A stretch of DNA of 64,000 nucleotides from Exophiala sp. HKRS030 (GCA_023897205.1 JAHWDD010000008.1:2046001-2110000); one strand, 5' to 3'; positions 10,191-21,089 are shown, counted from the stretch's first letter. The notes: generated by a model from the sequence alone, not told the origin. Numbers and translations are program-made.

Positions 10191-12038
10191 ATGTTGCTGC
10201 GTACGCTATTTAGCAGTGGCATCATTGGCCTTCAGCTTGTCCTCGGGCTTCCGCTTGTTTCTCGCCTCGACTATGCAGTGAAGGAAGTCCATGCTGTTCC
10301 ACCAGGCTGGACCGAAGCTGGAGATCCAGATCCCCGACAGCTTCTAACCCTCAAGATCGGCCTCAGGCCCAGAAATGTCGATCTATTGAAAACCCATTTA
10401 GAAGAGAGTGAGTCCATGAATTCCACGAGAGAACCAGGTCTAACAAGTATAGTCTCGGATCCACTCCACAGTCGCTATGGTCAGCACCTATCCCAGCACG
10501 AAGTCCAGGAGCTGATGAGACCCGAAAATGATACTTTCGAATCAATACGAGCCTGGCTTCTTGACAACGACATCGACCTCGACCTCGCTAATGCAGATTC
10601 CAGCCCTGCTGGCGATTGGATCACGTTAGTCATTCCCCTTACGTCAGTCGAAGCTCTCTTGGATGCAAAGTACCAGATCTACCAACATGAGGATGGAGAT
10701 AGACTTGTGAGAACCACTAGCTGGTCACTCCCTCGCTCCCTGCATCACCACATTACCACAATCCAACCCACCACCGCATTTCTTCGCACCAAGAACCATG
10801 CCGCAAGTTCATACACCATGGAAGGTGAAGTTGACCTTGCAGCACTGCCCACCGTAGCCAACATCACCAATATTAACCAGGCTTGCAATTTCAGAAGCAT
10901 GACTCCCACCTGTCTTCAAGTACTGTATAATACCACGGGTTACGTTCCAAGACTTCCAAATCAAAATATGATTGGCTTCACCAATTATCTAGAAGAGGTT
11001 TGGGATGGCGATGATCTTGTGGCCTACATGGATGCTTTTCGGTCACGTCCCCCGACACAATTACCACAAATCATCCAGGTCGCACTCAATAACGGACCAC
11101 TTGCAGCTGATGGTCAGGAAGCCACCATCGAAGCTAGTCTTGACCTTCAGATTATCACCGGTCTCACCTCACCTACCACAATTGTGTCATATTCAACAGG
11201 AGGCAGACCAGAGTTTATTCCAGATCTCCAAACACCATCGAACACAAACGAACCCTACCTAGACTGGATTTCATACGTCCTGGCTCAAGATCCCGCCGCC
11301 AGACCCAATGTCATATCAACCTCTTACGGCGATACCGAACAATCTGTACCACGATCCTATGCTGAAGCAGTGTGCAACCAGTTTGCTGCCCTCACAGCTC
11401 AAGGAGTGACACTCGTTTTTGCCTCCGGTGATTTTGGCGTGGGTAGACCAGGCACCTGCCGTACCAACGACGGTCAGAACCTTTCACGTTTTACTCCAAT
11501 ATTTCCAGCCTCATGTCCCTACGTCACCACTGTGGGCGGCACGATGGACTATCCCGAAGTCATTGCAACAGATCCAAAATCTGGGTATACGTCTGGATCA
11601 GGATTCAGCAACTATTTCCAACGTCCAGCTTGGCAAAATGATGTTGCACAGACTTACATCGCTGGCCTAGGTGATGAGCACGACGGATTGTTCAATCGCT
11701 CTGGTAGGGCGTATCCCGATGTCTCTGCTTATGGCTTAGCTTTCACAATTTGGGTGAATGGAGAAGTGACTAATGTCGGTGGAACAAGCTCTTCGACTCC
11801 CACATTCGCCTCCGTCTTGTCGCTGGTCAACGACGCACTGGTGGGAAGTGGAAGACCGACACTCGGCTGGCTCAACCCCTGGCTTTATTCCCAAGGCTTC
11901 CGTGCTTTTACTGATGTCATCAGTGGTAATAGTACTGGTTGCGGTGGTAGTGGCTTTCAAGCCGGACCAGGATGGGACGTCGCCAGTGGTTTCGGCACTC
12001 CAGACTTTATCAAAATCCTCGAAATCCTTGGTCTTTGA
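10191..12038 (+). CDS. Secreted sedolisin-family (S53) tripeptidyl-peptidase
   Basis: Single exon, 615 residues. A hydrophobic signal peptide at the N-terminus (LFSSGIIGLQLVLGLPL) is followed by the family's pro-region, which contains a histidine-rich start and the SDPLHSRYGQHLS motif seen in pro-kumamolisin domains. Catalytic residues fit sedolisins: Glu314 and Asp318 in EATIEASLD, Asp414 in FASGDFG (oxyanion) and nucleophile Ser533 in VGGTSSSTP. The C-terminal calcium-binding region is present (DVISGNSTG ... GPGWDVASGFGTPDF). Such enzymes remove tripeptides from the N-termini of extracellular proteins at acid pH. Several N-glycosylation sequons are visible. Full length with no lesion. Confidence 0.95.
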   Translation: MLLRTLFSSGIIGLQLVLGLPLVSRLDYAVKEVHAVPPGWTEAGDPDPRQLLTLKIGLRPRNVDLLKTHLEESESMNSTREPGLTSIVSDPLHSRYGQHLSQHEVQELMRPENDTFESIRAWLLDNDIDLDLANADSSPAGDWITLVIPLTSVEALLDAKYQIYQHEDGDRLVRTTSWSLPRSLHHHITTIQPTTAFLRTKNHAASSYTMEGEVDLAALPTVANITNINQACNFRSMTPTCLQVLYNTTGYVPRLPNQNMIGFTNYLEEVWDGDDLVAYMDAFRSRPPTQLPQIIQVALNNGPLAADGQEATIEASLDLQIITGLTSPTTIVSYSTGGRPEFIPDLQTPSNTNEPYLDWISYVLAQDPAARPNVISTSYGDTEQSVPRSYAEAVCNQFAALTAQGVTLVFASGDFGVGRPGTCRTNDGQNLSRFTPIFPASCPYVTTVGGTMDYPEVIATDPKSGYTSGSGFSNYFQRPAWQNDVAQTYIAGLGDEHDGLFNRSGRAYPDVSAYGLAFTIWVNGEVTNVGGTSSSTPTFASVLSLVNDALVGSGRPTLGWLNPWLYSQGFRAFTDVISGNSTGCGGSGFQAGPGWDVASGFGTPDFIKILEILGL

Positions 12039-13056
12039 GAGAGAAAGCTATGCTATGATGAAAAGGAGGGCATGTGCAGGAATACCACCATAACGACAAC
12101 CATATCCGGGGATACTCAGGGTAATTCTCTTGTACTAGTCATACCATCTGCCACGTCCAAAGCTAGGTACCCTGGTAGATGGTTTATGTTTCACGAGTAA
12201 CAAAAAATGACATACAAGTTCAACTTTCGTCGCGTGATTGACGTCTCACAGCTCCGATTCGTGATCTCCTATATAAGATCCGGAGCACACCGATCCTCAA
12301 GCCAAGCTAATCCCATGGCAACTAACTACAAGATACATCTCCCAGAGTCTGTCTAACGACCCAGGAAGACCAAGGCTAAGTCGCGGCTAGAACAGTTCCT
12401 CTAAGCGTTAACCAGCACCAGAATCCCAAGTACAACATCGCTGTGTCAGCAAATCCTCAGCACAAAAGCCGCCTCTTATTTAAAAGCGACTGTACTGTGT
12501 ACGATGTACTGTACCTCTGACTGAGGCCCCATACTCGTAAGATAGATACATATGTGGGGCAAACAACAAATTGGGGAGGAGAGTTGAGAGGACAAACATA
12601 TTACACCACGAGAATTGTGATCAAGGTCCTCTAACCGTAGCCCTAACGTATCTGAACAATAACCTCTGTCTGGCTCACGGCTCCAGAGCTCTTCGCTCTT
12701 GCGCAAAGTTGTATCTTGACACCTGGGCAACGACGCTCGTGAACCAAGTGAACAGCTCGTGTCTGGCTCGGAGATCGGTTGACTGACTGGTTGGAGAGAG
12801 CGGGACAAACAAGAAGATTCATCGATTTGAGGGCTCGAACGGAAGGAGGGTGCGAGATGGCTCGTGAGGCTATCTTCTTTATCCTTGTGTTGTCCCTTAG
12901 AATGTGAACAGCCATCTGAGATGTCTTGCATATCTTTTTGTGGTACATGTTCGTCTATTTGTTTCTATTGCTTTTTGATAGTGCTACAATGGCACAGTGC
13001 CTGCGCAATGCTCGATGTTGGAATGGAGATGCTAATGTTACAATGTGGGTGTAGAT
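12039..13056. other. Intergenic with an orphan TATA box
   Basis: About 1 kb. TATATAAG at 12270-12277 is followed 38 bp later by an ATG opening a 13-codon ORF (12315-12356), with no recognisable gene after it. This may mark a non-coding or lost transcript. Nothing else identified. Confidence 0.45.
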
Positions 13057-13702
13057 ACGGCATTGCCTGCAGACTTGCCGGTCCAGCAGGACGACGGCGC
13101 ATCTGATCATTTGACGAACTTCCATATTCCGCCAGAGATTTCACTGCCTCGCGCCCAGTGATCCCTCGAAGAATGTCACTCTTGCGGCCTTGTCTGGCTT
13201 GATCATCGTCTTCATCTACCCTAAAACTGGTAAGTTGGCACTTCCTTCACTTGAGGTCTTGTCATAAGACGCTCTCGGATTCTCGAAATGCTAACATCAG
13301 TTCTCGTTCGCCGTATCAGCGGCATCTGGTGAAACGGTTCCGGACTCCTGGAACGCAATCCCAGGTGTTCGTGGCTGCACTCCTCAAGCATGCTCGTTTC
13401 GCGACAATTTGCCACAGCTGCAATCGCTTGGAGTATCCTCGATTTATGGTATCTCAACGCAGTCGCCAGCATACCAAGCCGAAGTGCAGGAGAGGTTACA
13501 CTTGCCGTATGAGCTCCTCAGTGACGAAGGGTTGAGATTCCAAGGGGGTTTGAGATTACCGTTTTTTAACTGGAATGGGGGAAAGCTATTGAGGCGGTCG
13601 AAGATTGCACTCGAGGGTGGGAGGATAATCAAGTGGTGGTATCCTGTCTTCCCGCGGGACAAAGGCATTGATCAAGTTCTCGAGTGGCTGAAGGACCGAT
13701 GA
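13057..13702 (+). pseudogene. Peroxiredoxin (BCP/AhpC-TSA-like) lacking an ATG and carrying a frame break
   Basis: Thiol peroxidase of the type with two nearby cysteines, here in RGCTPQACSFRD (peroxidatic Cys first). Two exons, 13057-13229 and 13320-13702, over a good intron (GTAAGT, CTAACAT, TATCAG). The second exon is intact to the usual IIKWWYPVFPRDKG ending. Two problems lie in exon 1. The position expected to be the start reads ACG (13057-13059) directly before Ala-Leu-Pro-Ala-Asp-Leu-Pro, with no in-frame ATG between it and an upstream stop. The reading frame shifts by one base at about 13152-13157, inside GCGCCCAG, so the upstream frame meets TGA. Coding length is 556, one over a multiple of three. 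It could be a young pseudogene or contain assembly errors; an unseen 5' exon is the other explanation for the missing start. It converges on COX11, 45 bp away. Confidence 0.6.
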
Positions 13703-13747
13703 ACTACAACTCTTCGCGAGTATTATCCACCTATAGAAATGGGGTCT

Positions 13748-14637
13748 TCACGCCGCAGCCATTTCCAAAGGCACAGTGGTCAAGACTCCATTCTTGTCGT
13801 ACTTGGCTTTGAAGAACGTATAACTCAGAGTAATCGTGTCAATTTTGGACATCGTAGGATCCTTGGCGAACTCGGGATCAATGAAGAAGAACACTGGCAT
13901 ATCCACAGTCTCGCCTGCGTTGAGCCTTTGTTCCTCAAAGCAAAAGCACTGAATCTTGCTAAAATATGGTGCAACCTGGCCCGGAGTCACAGAATATGTG
14001 GCAATACCGATGATATCTGCATCACTCTTATTTGTTGCTGTGTAGAATGCCAAAGCTGTTTCGCCAGGGAGGACTCGGACTTCGCGCTGTTGAGGAGTGA
14101 ACTTCCAAGGGAGGATATCGGAGACGGAGCCGTTGAAGGTGATGCGCAGTCGGCGATGGTCCTCGACAGGTTTCAGACGGACGGCGGGGTCACCTGCGGT
14201 ATCGTGGGCTTTTACGGGTTGGCCACCCCATCCCGTTTGTTGGCATATCTGCATACGCTGTCAGGAGGTGCTCTTGGCCAGTTAGGTCGCAGGACAGACC
14301 ATTTTGTACAGAGGTACGGAAGCATATGAAAGTGCAACGACTGCGATTCCGAGACTGAGGCCGTAGAACCTAGACAATCTATCAGTCACAAGCCACTTGA
14401 CCTCCTAACCGCGCGTACGTACAGAGATGTCTGATTCTTGGTCTTTGCATGTGCTCGAGCAGCTTGCCATTGATCTGAGGGTCCTAGTTGCTGTGCTTTT
14501 TGGGTAGACTGGGAAATGGTTCGGGTCGGCGTTCTGCACTTTATTGAGCTTCTGGAGGTTCTACATGTCCGTACACAGCGTAAGATGCAGGTGGCTTGGG
14601 ATGTCCCCCATCGAGGGAAACAAGACAGCGAATTCAT
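13748..14637 (-). CDS. COX11: Cytochrome c oxidase assembly protein COX11 (CtaG)
   Basis: Mitochondrial inner-membrane copper chaperone that delivers copper to the CuB site of Cox1. Three exons on the minus strand: 14423-14637, 14300-14369 and 13748-14248, summing to 786 bases (261 residues). The N-terminus is an Arg/Ser-rich presequence. One membrane helix (YGLSLGIAVVALSYASVPLY) sits in exons 1-2, followed by CQQTGWGGQ. The copper-binding signature CFCFEEQ, the GETVDMPVFFFIDPEF block and the ITLSYTFF end are all present. Introns are 51 and 53 bp. Intact, and a confident assignment. Confidence 0.97.
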
Positions 14638-15313
14638 GGTAAATGTGTGTACACTTAAGTCTCAAGTTGACGGAGTTGTCATTGTTGCCAGAGCTTGAGT
14701 TGGACAAATTGTTCTTCCCTCAGGTGACAATAATTTAGTGGAGCCCCAGATCGCTGCTTTAGTGCGGGTCATCATTTACTCCAAAGAGCTTACCGAGTCG
14801 ATTCCTATTCTCGGGCTTCATAGATGAACAGAGATGCAGAAGTACTCTTCTATGCGCAGAATCTAGTCGCGAAGATACTATTGATATGATTTAGCCAGAA
14901 TACCGGATCACAGTTTTCGCATCGACGCCATGGACTTGAATGACATGGTTCAGCCTTGCGTTTCGACGAGGCTATAGGATAGAAAGAAACATCGACTTCG
15001 CAGCAAATCCCAGAATATCGGCACGAAAACGGGACTAGATGCAATATTCTGGTAAGTCCGGAGTGATGCAGTCTCATTGAAGCAATCTTCAGGCTTCTGC
15101 TGTCACTTTCTCCCCTGCAAGCCAATGTCGCATCAACGCAGACATCTTCCATCAAAGTTCCTTCTCCGATCTCCAATCTCTGTGACGTCAAGGTCGAAAA
15201 CTGTTGAAAGGGTGTGGATCACCATCGTACCTCACGATCCTTGACTTCAACCAAATCGCCGCATATATATTTCACATGGCAATAAAAAGCCAAACATGAT
15301 CCCTTGGCTTTAG
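14638..15313. other. Divergent intergenic region (COX11 / disordered protein)
   Basis: About 680 bp between divergent starts. TATATAT at 15264-15270 lies about 45 bp before the plus-strand ATG at 15314. No other feature seen. Confidence 0.5.
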
Positions 15314-16044
15314 ATGGATCTATTTCACGCAGTTACCCAAGGCATAGAAAACGTGCTCACTTGTGACTGGTACGAAACTTTCCAACAGTTCAAACCAACA
15401 TCATCCGAATCAAGTTCCAGACGACAGAGTGATAGTGCCATTTCAACCACGAGTTCTGGTAGTATCGCCGAAAACATCAAACAGCGAGCCGACAGTATGT
15501 CAAGTGGAAAGGACAAACTCATGGACACGGTGCCGGGGGCGAGACACCGCAGTAAGTCAACTTTCTCGTCTCTAACATAGGGGGCGATGTTGGTCGTGAA
15601 GGATTGGTGCCCAAAGACATTGCTTGCCGATGAATTAACGGTGTCATTTAATCATGCAGGTATGAATCTATCAAAACTGTGACGAATCCAACAGCAAAAG
15701 AACAGGGTCAGTTTGGCGGTAAGTCATTCTAGAATTTGTACTTTTCCCTCTGCCACCGGGTGTCCCCATATCACTCCATTTCCAAAGGGCTAATGGAGGG
15801 TTATTCAGCCGGCCCAAACACTGCCGAGAAGTCCGGGGCTTCAAGTGGTCGTGGCCAACAAACCGCCGACAATATTCGATATGGTCAGAACATTTCCGAA
15901 TCTGGCGTGGGCGGGAAAACAACTACCTCAAGTGGCACGGCCAACCAAGAGGGTGGCTATGGAGGCACAGCTGACCAGACCGGAGATCAGAAGAACACAC
16001 GCAGAGAACAAGGATACGGTCCTGGATCTGGAGTAGGTGCTTGA
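15314..16044 (+). CDS. Small disordered Ser/Gly/Gln-rich protein, structure uncertain
   Basis: Likely exons: 15314-15551, 15660-15718 and 15809-16044. Donors GTAAGT occur at 15552 and 15719, with acceptors ATGCAG and TTCAG. The product starts MDLFHAVTQGIENVLTC, then is low-complexity and hydrophilic (Ser-rich, then Gly/Gln/Thr-rich, e.g. GGYGGTADQTGDQKNTRREQ), like small stress- or conidiation-associated fungal proteins, although no family is recognised. A TATA box sits about 45 bp upstream. Exons 2 and 3 join in frame. Exons 1 and 2 do not: the sum is one base short of a multiple of three, so either a donor is misread or a base is missing. Function unknown. Confidence 0.45.
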
Positions 16045-16143
16045 GGAGGAAGAATCGTGCTTGGAAACACAGAAATTGTTTCGATGCCATTGGATGACAT
16101 GCTGCAATAGTCGTCCAACTCCCAAATTAAGTCATTTTGTACA

Positions 16144-17008
16144 CTAGGGCGACACATGTATCTGTGCTGGACTTGGGTCCATCTCCCTTGCAACACTTTG
16201 TGTCCGTACATTTCCCGCTGCCGGACCGATGATAGCTGCCTCTTGACCCAGCTTCTCCTTGGGCTCAACTGGTCGCCTCGCCTCCTTCAAACTCTGTAGC
16301 GTGACCCCATTCCCCAACTTGGTAATTCCAACCATCGGAGGGTCTCCCTTCTTGACAAATTCCCACAGTCCAGGTAATTTGTCGCCTGCCAGTCTGAAAG
16401 CATCTCGAGCGACCTGCTCATGGATCTGGCCTTTCAGCTCGAAGACAATCCTACTCACAGGGATACGTGCCGCCCAGTAGTCAAACTTTCCCTTTCCCTT
16501 ACCCATACGGACTTCACTACCTTTGGTGTACACACCGATGTTGGCGCTGACACGGGTATATAGTCTGTAATGTTCTCCTCGAAGCCGCCTGCGGATGGTC
16601 TCCTCTCCGATGCGGAGCTGTTTTGCTGATACACGTCGATCATGATCTTTCATGCGCAATCCATAGTCACCCCAAACAACGGTTGTACCACGCATGCTAC
16701 CTCCCGTAGGCATTCTCGGCCGGCCGACCATAGACTTGGACTTTTCGGCGCGTACGGGCTGTAGCCAATTTTGACGAGATGGTTGTGTGGAGAAGGCGCG
16801 GGCTTTGATGCATATTGAAGGTTGGTTTTGGGTTGGGCGCTGGGATTGCAGGAGTGTGGTCGTAGAGGCAAGGATTGATGATTTGTGGAACACCGTGGTC
16901 GACTTCAGATAGCGAAGGCAGGCCACTGTGTCGAGGTTAATCTCAGTTTCTTGTCAAATGCGAACAGAACTTCATACCTGAAGGGCCCACGGTTGGACAC
17001 GCCATCAT
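16144..17008 (-). CDS. MRPL16: Mitochondrial large-subunit ribosomal protein uL16m
   Basis: Protein of the mitochondrial 54S subunit, homologous to bacterial L16 near the peptidyl-transferase/A-site region. Exon 1 is 16978-17008 (two Met codons, 10 residues) and exon 2 is 16144-16925, over a 52 bp intron (GTATGA...CACAG) that keeps frame; about 270 residues. An N-terminal Ser/Thr/Gln/Arg-rich presequence is followed by the core: WGDYGLRMKDHDRRVSAKQL, a basic TIRRRLRG segment, the conserved glycine-lysine loop RMGKGKGKFDYWAARIP and a C-terminal ARDAFRLAGDKLPG helix typical of the family. The 3' tail (Pro/Gly/Ala-rich) is poorly conserved, as usual. Confident. Confidence 0.95.
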
Positions 17009-17723
17009 GTCGTGCTCTCAGTGCCTGGAAGCACTGGATGATAAGAAAACACAGTCCGATCGAAGTCAAGTGGTTGAGTACCAGCGGAGAGTCTCACTCC
17101 TGCTAGCTAATGTCTGAGGGTGAATCCTGAGAGATGGTCGAGAGGTGTTCGTGCTGGTAAAGGCTCGCCGTAGAATTCGTGAGTGACTGCATGGGAAGAG
17201 CTTCGGCACGATATCACGTGATTCTTGGCAATCGAATTCCCGCCAGACTCATCTGTGATCAAATCCACTAATTTGCATCCCTTCCTACAAGCCCACTCAC
17301 CACTACGGATTATCTACATGATTGTACAGTATATCTTTAGCATCTATTCTCCGATGTGCTGTCTAACTATTCCAGCTTAAGTGACAGACCTGAAACACAA
17401 ACAGAATTCCGACAATGCTGACAGCGCCGCTCTTCTACGTCGGTTGTTCTCAAGAACATCGTCGTGGGCTACCTCTCCTGGTAAAGTCTAAGACACAAGT
17501 GATTTCCGTGGTTTACCGGAAGTGACAGAGAATGCTGGCGTGATAGTAACCTGCTCAATGCTTCTGTAGGGCGCGAGCTCTGTTGACAGGAAAGGACAAG
17601 AGCCAATGCCATTGTGCCATTCGATTCAGATGACCTATAAATGTCTCTAACATCACATGCTGGCGAGCCTTTTCGGGCTTCCAATTCCAAGACCTGACCA
17701 CGGGAAAGTCTCAATCAGCTATT
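17009..17723. other. Intergenic
   Basis: About 715 bp from the uL16m start to the 3' end of the next minus-strand gene. It contains the palindromic site ATCACGTGAT near 17215. Nothing else identified. Confidence 0.5.
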
Positions 17724-18484
17724 CTACAGATTCAAGTCAATGATGAGCTGCACGCCCAGACCAGCTATGACGGCCAAAGCAGGGACAGGAACCGCTGTGG
17801 CCCCAGACGTAGCTTGGGCTGCCGAACCCCCAAGCTGGATCCAGTCGAACCGGTTGCAGTTGAAGTGGCGATCGAGTTTGCACTGGAACTTGGGCTCTAT
17901 TAGTAGGTGCATGAGGTCAAGACATGGCTGACATGACTCACCGAGTGCCACCAGTGCCAGTGGTCGCTGTTGGATTTGAGCTGGCTCTGATGCTCGCTTA
18001 GTATGGAGACAAATGGCAGGCAGTCTGCTTCAACTTACCGGTTTCCGGTAGCACTGACAGTCGCGGACGGCTCGCTTCCTGAGCTCGAACCTGTCCCAGA
18101 CTGGCCGACACCTCCTGCAGCGATTGCCTCTTCTGAACACTCTGAGTTGAAGCGGCTTTCGCTGATGTATTCGGCCGCTTCGGCGCACATCTCCTTGAAA
18201 AAGATGACGCAATAGCCATACCATGTTGCGACGACATTGAAAGGCTCGTTGATACCGGGATCGCACACGGACAAACATTGTGCAGTCATGGTGCCGCCGT
18301 CGCCATAGCACATGCACTGCCCATAGGAACGCTCCTGATAGTCGCCTGGGCAGCTCAGGTATGTTTGATCGAGACAAGCATCGCACGAAGGTGTGGAGTA
18401 GGTGCCGAAAACGGGATTAGCAGCCTGAACGGTTGTCTTGAGGAGGCATAAAGCCAGGATGACTGCGAAGGATAGACGCGCCAT
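17724..18484 (-). CDS. Secreted Cys-rich protein, probably GPI-anchored
   Basis: The ATG at 18484 opens a clear signal peptide (FAVILALCLLKTTVQA). About 100 residues with ten cysteines follow (pairs such as CDAC, QCMC and CLSVC), then a Ser/Gly/Thr-rich linker. The 3' exon ends GGSAAQATSGATAVPVPALA and a hydrophobic tail with no charged residue until the last four, the usual shape of a GPI-attachment signal. Exon 1 runs to about 18040 (donor GTAAGT). The splicing of the linker (a middle exon near 17954-17990) is uncertain, and the models I tried do not all keep frame. Likely a cell-wall or surface protein. It is not a classical CFEM domain, and no family name is claimed. Confidence 0.65.
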
Positions 18485-19859
18485 CGGTAGGTACTAGGTG
18501 GCAACAAAGAGAGCACGAAGACAGGCACTGGAAGCAAATGAGGGTTCTAGGCTGTGATGGTGAAAATGAATGATTGTCAAGCCGACGAAGGAGGCCAGCT
18601 GTAGATGTTAAACGAAAGGAAAAGTTAGCACTTGAAACGAAAGGATCTGTCGAACCTCATCTAGACAGTCGAGAGACATGTCGCTGTCCTTATACAAGGC
18701 AGTGGACAGTTCCACGCCGCATTTCCACCAAGTGACTGATATGTCCCTAAGTGAGGCTGAACTCGGCCGCAAGTTGGCAACATAATCTGAAGCGCCAGGC
18801 GTTTTGCCCCTGCGCTGCCAAGTACGCCTCTTTCTCTTCCCGTCATGTGTTCTTGTCTATTTCTTCCCGTGTAGCTCCATATCCGCTCATTCTGGCGATA
18901 TGACAGAACGGGAATAAGAGCTTTTTTTCAGACACGGGATCTATCAAGTCTCAGTCGCACACACTAGATAGGGGGTCTAGTCCTGGCCGCGAGTAGCCTC
19001 GCTCGCTTAACTGAGATGAAGCATCTCTGGGCAACCTAAAAGAGGCTTAGTATAGTGTCAAGATATTCGTGCTGAGTTGTCCAGTAATATAAGTCTTCCA
19101 AGTCGTTCAAACATCCCAATGGAGGCTCCAGGTTCAGGCCACCAGCACTGTGTGCGAGGTAGTCTATAGGTACTTGAAGCGGAAACTTGAAAAGAGTCAA
19201 CGCCAGCGTGCTCCGAGCCTCCAAAGATGTGCTAATGAGCAGCCGGCCGAAGTGCCAAGAGTTACCAGAGTTCAGGAGATGATTTAGGTGTGATATTGGG
19301 GGTGGAAATCTATTCTGTACACATCGCGGTTATATATCCTTTGATCCATCCAATGCTCTCACCACGCTCCATTGAGACACGCTGAGCTATCACACTATGG
19401 ACCGAACGAGCTATGCATGCCTAGCCTCCAATTCTAGCCATGATGCTTCAACCAAGACTTCACGATAGGCACAGATACGGCAGAGCTGGCTCATCGACGT
19501 CTGATGATTCCGTGGTCCCACACTCCATCCCAGGCCAAGTGAGATTGTTCAGTAGGTACAAACGAAGTAACAACCTTCTTCGTCGCGCATGTTCAAGATC
19601 CAGTGCTTTGCGCCGACAAGCGAGGAACGCTCACTTCCTGGAGACACTGGCGTAGAAGTCAATACCGTCGTCTCCTAGAGAGCAAGACTCCTCACGATTT
19701 CTATCGTATTGTATCGGACTTCAGCACAAACGAACAACCATATTCGTCGTGCTCCGATCTGGTTGTCTCTTGTCCTATCAACATATTAGTATTGGAATGA
19801 TCGAAATCAAGTGAGATGACGAACCTAACCAACCAGATGGCAGGACCAAAGCGGCGCTC
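18485..19859. other. Intergenic between two secreted-protein genes
   Basis: About 1.4 kb with only short unconvincing ORFs. The upstream part includes a TATAAGG-type element on the minus strand near 18690 for the gene at 18484. No RNA gene or repeat found. Confidence 0.5.
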
Positions 19860-20144
19860 TCAGCACTCGACGCTGAAACTTCCGAAGTTGATGTTTGCGC
19901 ATACATCATCGTCTGGGCGAAGTCTGCTCGAACCTTGGCAGTCAACACCACTCCACGTGGTGATAAAACAGCCATTCGTTTGGATCTGGGATCCTCCAGT
20001 CTCGATGCAGATATAGGTGGTGCTATCGCCGCCAACATATGTGGCATTACAACCACTTCCGTCGCCTATACCGACAAGCCATGCGCTGCAGATGTTTGGC
20101 AAGATGAAGAGGGAGATACTGCTAAGGATGGTTGACTTTAGCAT
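19860..20144 (-). CDS. Small secreted six-cysteine protein (94 residues)
   Basis: Single ORF with an ATG at 20144. It has a signal peptide (TILSSISLFILPNICSA) and a mature part of about 73 residues with exactly six cysteines, the last being the final residue. Six cysteines allow three disulfides, the usual build of fungal small secreted proteins. A TATATAA-like element lies about 110 bp upstream (near 20255-20270, minus strand). No family recognised. It lies 775 bp from the transposon's left end and 1.4 kb from another secreted Cys-rich gene. Candidate extracellular or host/competitor-interaction protein, by shape only. Confidence 0.6.
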   Translation of the reverse strand: MLKSTILSSISLFILPNICSAWLVGIGDGSGCNATYVGGDSTTYICIETGGSQIQTNGCFITTWSGVDCQGSSRLRPDDDVCANINFGSFSVEC

Positions 20145-20918
20145 GCTGGATGTTGTTGTGTCGATTGGTGAAGTCTCTCTTGATCTTTCTCGGGGAATGG
20201 CTTTGGAGATGCGATGTGGTGATGGTGATAGCGATCGAGCGAGACTACCAGAGGCATATTATATAGGTACACATCTCTCGGACAATTCTCAACATGCCGT
20301 CCACGGCCTCGAGTTCACCAGAGGCCTGGGGTCTACAATTGCAATGACCATTGGAAGGTGAGGAGAATCAGTCGACGGTGTCTAAATTTATCGCTAAGCC
20401 TTACTCACTGACGAATTGAGAGAGCTTCATCTGGGTCTCCATCGGTGGTTTCATGTTATGAGACTCCAGCAGCGGGTAAACGGCCTCAACCTTTGTGCAA
20501 GCTGAACCCCACCTTCTTCCTGCAGCAGATAGCCACAATGGGCATGAGCTCAATTCTGCCGCAATTCGAGATCTTCCCTGCATTTCTAGACACATGTAGC
20601 GCATACACAATGATCGAGCACAGCACCGATATAGACTTCTTGTTGGGACATTGAAAGGAAAGCCAAGCTACTCAGGAGAGGAAAGTACTTGAGAACTTTA
20701 GCGCGTATTGCAGCTATGCATACGGCCAGGGCCGAGACACTCAATGGCCGGAAGGCCGTCCTGACCACTACGTACCTAGAAAATCTAAATGAGCACTGTT
20801 TATGAATTTGAGGCTTGGACGAAGATGAAACGTGCCGCAGGCGCTTGCCCGAGTTCCGGCCACGAGTCAGCGCCTATTGGCACATCCGGCCGGCGGAGAG
20901 ACCACTGACTCGCCACAT
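20145..20918. other. Intergenic left flank of the transposon
   Basis: About 770 bp from the small secreted gene to the element. No gene or obvious repeat. The last bases before the inverted repeat read CGCCACAT. Confidence 0.5.
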
Positions 20919-20969
20919 CCCCTCCGCACCTGAAATTTGAATGTTAGCGCGCCCCACATCTCGCATCCT
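20919..20969 (+). repeat. Left terminal inverted repeat
   Basis: 51 bp identical to the reverse complement of 23060-23110. The next inner base differs on the two sides, so 51 is the exact inner limit. It still contains several CpA dinucleotides, unlike the element interior. Confidence 0.95.
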
Positions 20970-21089
20970 TTGACCTTCCTGTCGCCAACTTTGCACCGCG
21001 ACGACGACCTCATTTTTACTCCGTTCGTGGTGTAACTAGGTTTATTCGATTTGTCTTATCGCCCTCTATCGAGCCATCCTATTTTTATT

